This document shows, piece by piece, positions 13,446-13,897 of a DNA stretch of 13,897 bases. The notes under the pieces were generated by a model that was given only the letters and a program-made list of their open reading frames with translations, was not told the DNA's origin and did not search any database. The stretch's first letter is position 1; every line of letters begins with the position of its first letter. Origin of the DNA: an uncultured Lachnospiraceae bacterium (GTDB taxonomy: Bacteria; Bacillota; Clostridia; Lachnospirales; Lachnospiraceae). Position numbers and translations under genes: made by a program. Where the stretch lies: contig CAJLUP010000038.1 in the NCBI GenBank assembly GCA_905209865.1, forward strand, positions 1 to 13,897, given 5' to 3'.

Positions 13446-13625
13446 CTAGTGAGTTTCCTTTTTTGCCTTTCCCACATTTGTCGTACATCCCGCACATGAT
13501 CCGCAGCTTCCGCCGCATCCCGCACAGCCTGATGATTTTCCTTCTTTTGCATTTTTGCGCGCACGATAAATAAGGAAAATACAATATGCTGCGATCAAAA
13601 ATAAGATTAAAATATCTGCCGCCAT
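13446..13625 (-). CDS. FeoB-associated Cys-rich membrane protein
   Basis: 59-residue peptide of the FeoB-associated Cys-rich family, which accompanies the ferrous iron transporter FeoB in many Firmicutes; its exact role is not settled. Residues 4-20 are one membrane helix (DILILFLIAAYCIFLIY), followed by a basic stretch (RARKNAKEGK). Residues 34-47 then hold five cysteines with glycine and serine spacers (CAGCGGSCGSCAGC), a likely metal-binding tail on the cytoplasmic side by the positive-inside rule. The ATG at 13625 follows AGAAGG at about 7 nt. It lies 31 nt after the feoB stop and is surely cotranscribed. A longer, highly charged frame on the same strand at 13382-13564 overlaps it and is a shadow. 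Confidence 0.93.
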   Translation of the reverse strand: MAADILILFLIAAYCIFLIYRARKNAKEGKSSGCAGCGGSCGSCAGCTTNVGKAKKETH

Positions 13626-13656
13626 AGCATCGCCTTCTTTCTAAATAAAATTTTCT

Positions 13657-13897
13657 CTACGCAGTCTGAACTGATCGTTTCGAATATTCTTTTCTGTTTT
13701 TATACGGATCCGGTCTGAACAACAAGATCAAAAGGACTGCCGCCGCTGCAATACCGACAGCTGTTCCGACCGTAAATGCTCCGCCGAGCACAAAAGTACC
13801 AATCTGGTATACGCTTAGAGATACGATATATGCAAATATATTTTGGAATAAGATCGCAAACCAAAACCATTTTCTTGACTGCAGCTGCTGCGCCATC
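13657..13897 (-). CDS. feoB: Ferrous iron transport protein B, C-terminal end only
   Basis: The last 79 residues visible of what is most likely FeoB, the GTPase-linked Fe(II) importer of the cytoplasmic membrane. The window cuts it, so the GTPase and Gate domains are not seen. The segment starts AQQLQSRKWFWFAILFQNIF and continues with YIVSLSVYQIGTFV, the typical last-part motif of FeoB (SRKW ... Q ... AY.VSL.VYQ). It ends with a helix (VGIAAAAVLLILLF) and a basic tail. The frame is open to the edge, so the Met near 13896 is probably internal. The call rests on this motif and on the FeoB-associated peptide gene directly downstream. Confidence 0.88.
   Translation of the reverse strand, partial: MAQQLQSRKWFWFAILFQNIFAYIVSLSVYQIGTFVLGGAFTVGTAVGIAAAAVLLILLFRPDPYKNRKEYSKRSVQTA

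Noticed and set aside
13382..13564. Minus-strand open frame of 60 residues with a highly charged product
   Set aside because: It overlaps the FeoB-associated Cys-rich peptide gene in another frame, has no ribosome binding site, and encodes no recognisable features.
1..13897. Mobile element, prophage or defence system
   Set aside because: No transposase, integrase, phage structural gene, toxin-antitoxin pair, restriction gene or tRNA attachment site is visible on either strand.

Overview
The window looks like chromosome of a low-to-moderate GC Firmicute, most likely a gut Lachnospiraceae. Supporting signs are the CBS/DRTGG form of family II pyrophosphatase, a DUF2325 protein, a FeoB-associated Cys-rich peptide, strong AGGAGG-type ribosome binding sites, and acidic low-complexity lipoproteins. 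Genus cannot be fixed from the sequence alone. Most of the window is ordinary single-gene and small-operon housekeeping and transport DNA. I see no prophage, insertion sequence, CRISPR array, defence island, tRNA or rRNA.

Layout, left to right. Positions 1-963 hold the 5' part of a LacI-family repressor gene (minus strand, cut by the window edge) with its promoter. Positions 995-2506 hold a branched-chain amino acid carrier gene (brnQ, minus) with terminator and promoter. Positions 2783-3430 hold an isolated VanZ-family membrane protein gene (plus), convergent with galE and sharing a bidirectional terminator. Positions 3519-5633 hold a minus-strand pair, a GalU-like sugar nucleotidyltransferase followed by galE, which fits nucleotide-sugar supply. 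Positions 5754-8122 hold a minus-strand two-gene operon: CBS-domain Mn-dependent pyrophosphatase followed by a flavin reductase-like protein whose C-terminus is built from DNA tandem repeats. Positions 8368-9087 hold a two-S1-domain RNA-binding protein gene (plus), divergent from the pyrophosphatase.

Positions 9162-9596 hold a small DUF2325 gene with a clear promoter and an 18-bp palindrome sitting at its transcription start. Positions 9633-11003 hold a MATE efflux transporter. Divergent from it, positions 11278-11817 hold a lipoprotein of unknown function with a structured 5' leader. Positions 11951-13261 hold an iron-sulfur L-cysteine desulfidase family gene. Positions 13446-13897 hold the end of a ferrous iron uptake operon: the feoB 3' end followed by a 59-residue FeoB-associated Cys-rich membrane peptide. 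Iron uptake, an Fe-S cysteine-degrading enzyme and a Cys-rich DUF2325 protein under a metal-repressor-like operator give the right half a possible iron/sulfur theme. That link is inference.

The most notable non-coding signals are: (1) a 14-bp perfect inverted repeat whose one arm is the Shine-Dalgarno of the cysteine desulfidase gene and whose other arm lies about 80 bp upstream inside a promoter spacer; (2) the palindromic operator at the DUF2325 promoter; (3) a 36-38 nt degenerate tandem repeat that supplies the basic tail and stop codon of the flavin reductase-like protein; (4) a 14-bp hairpin at the predicted very 5' end of the lipoprotein mRNA, next to an inverted repeat between divergent promoters.
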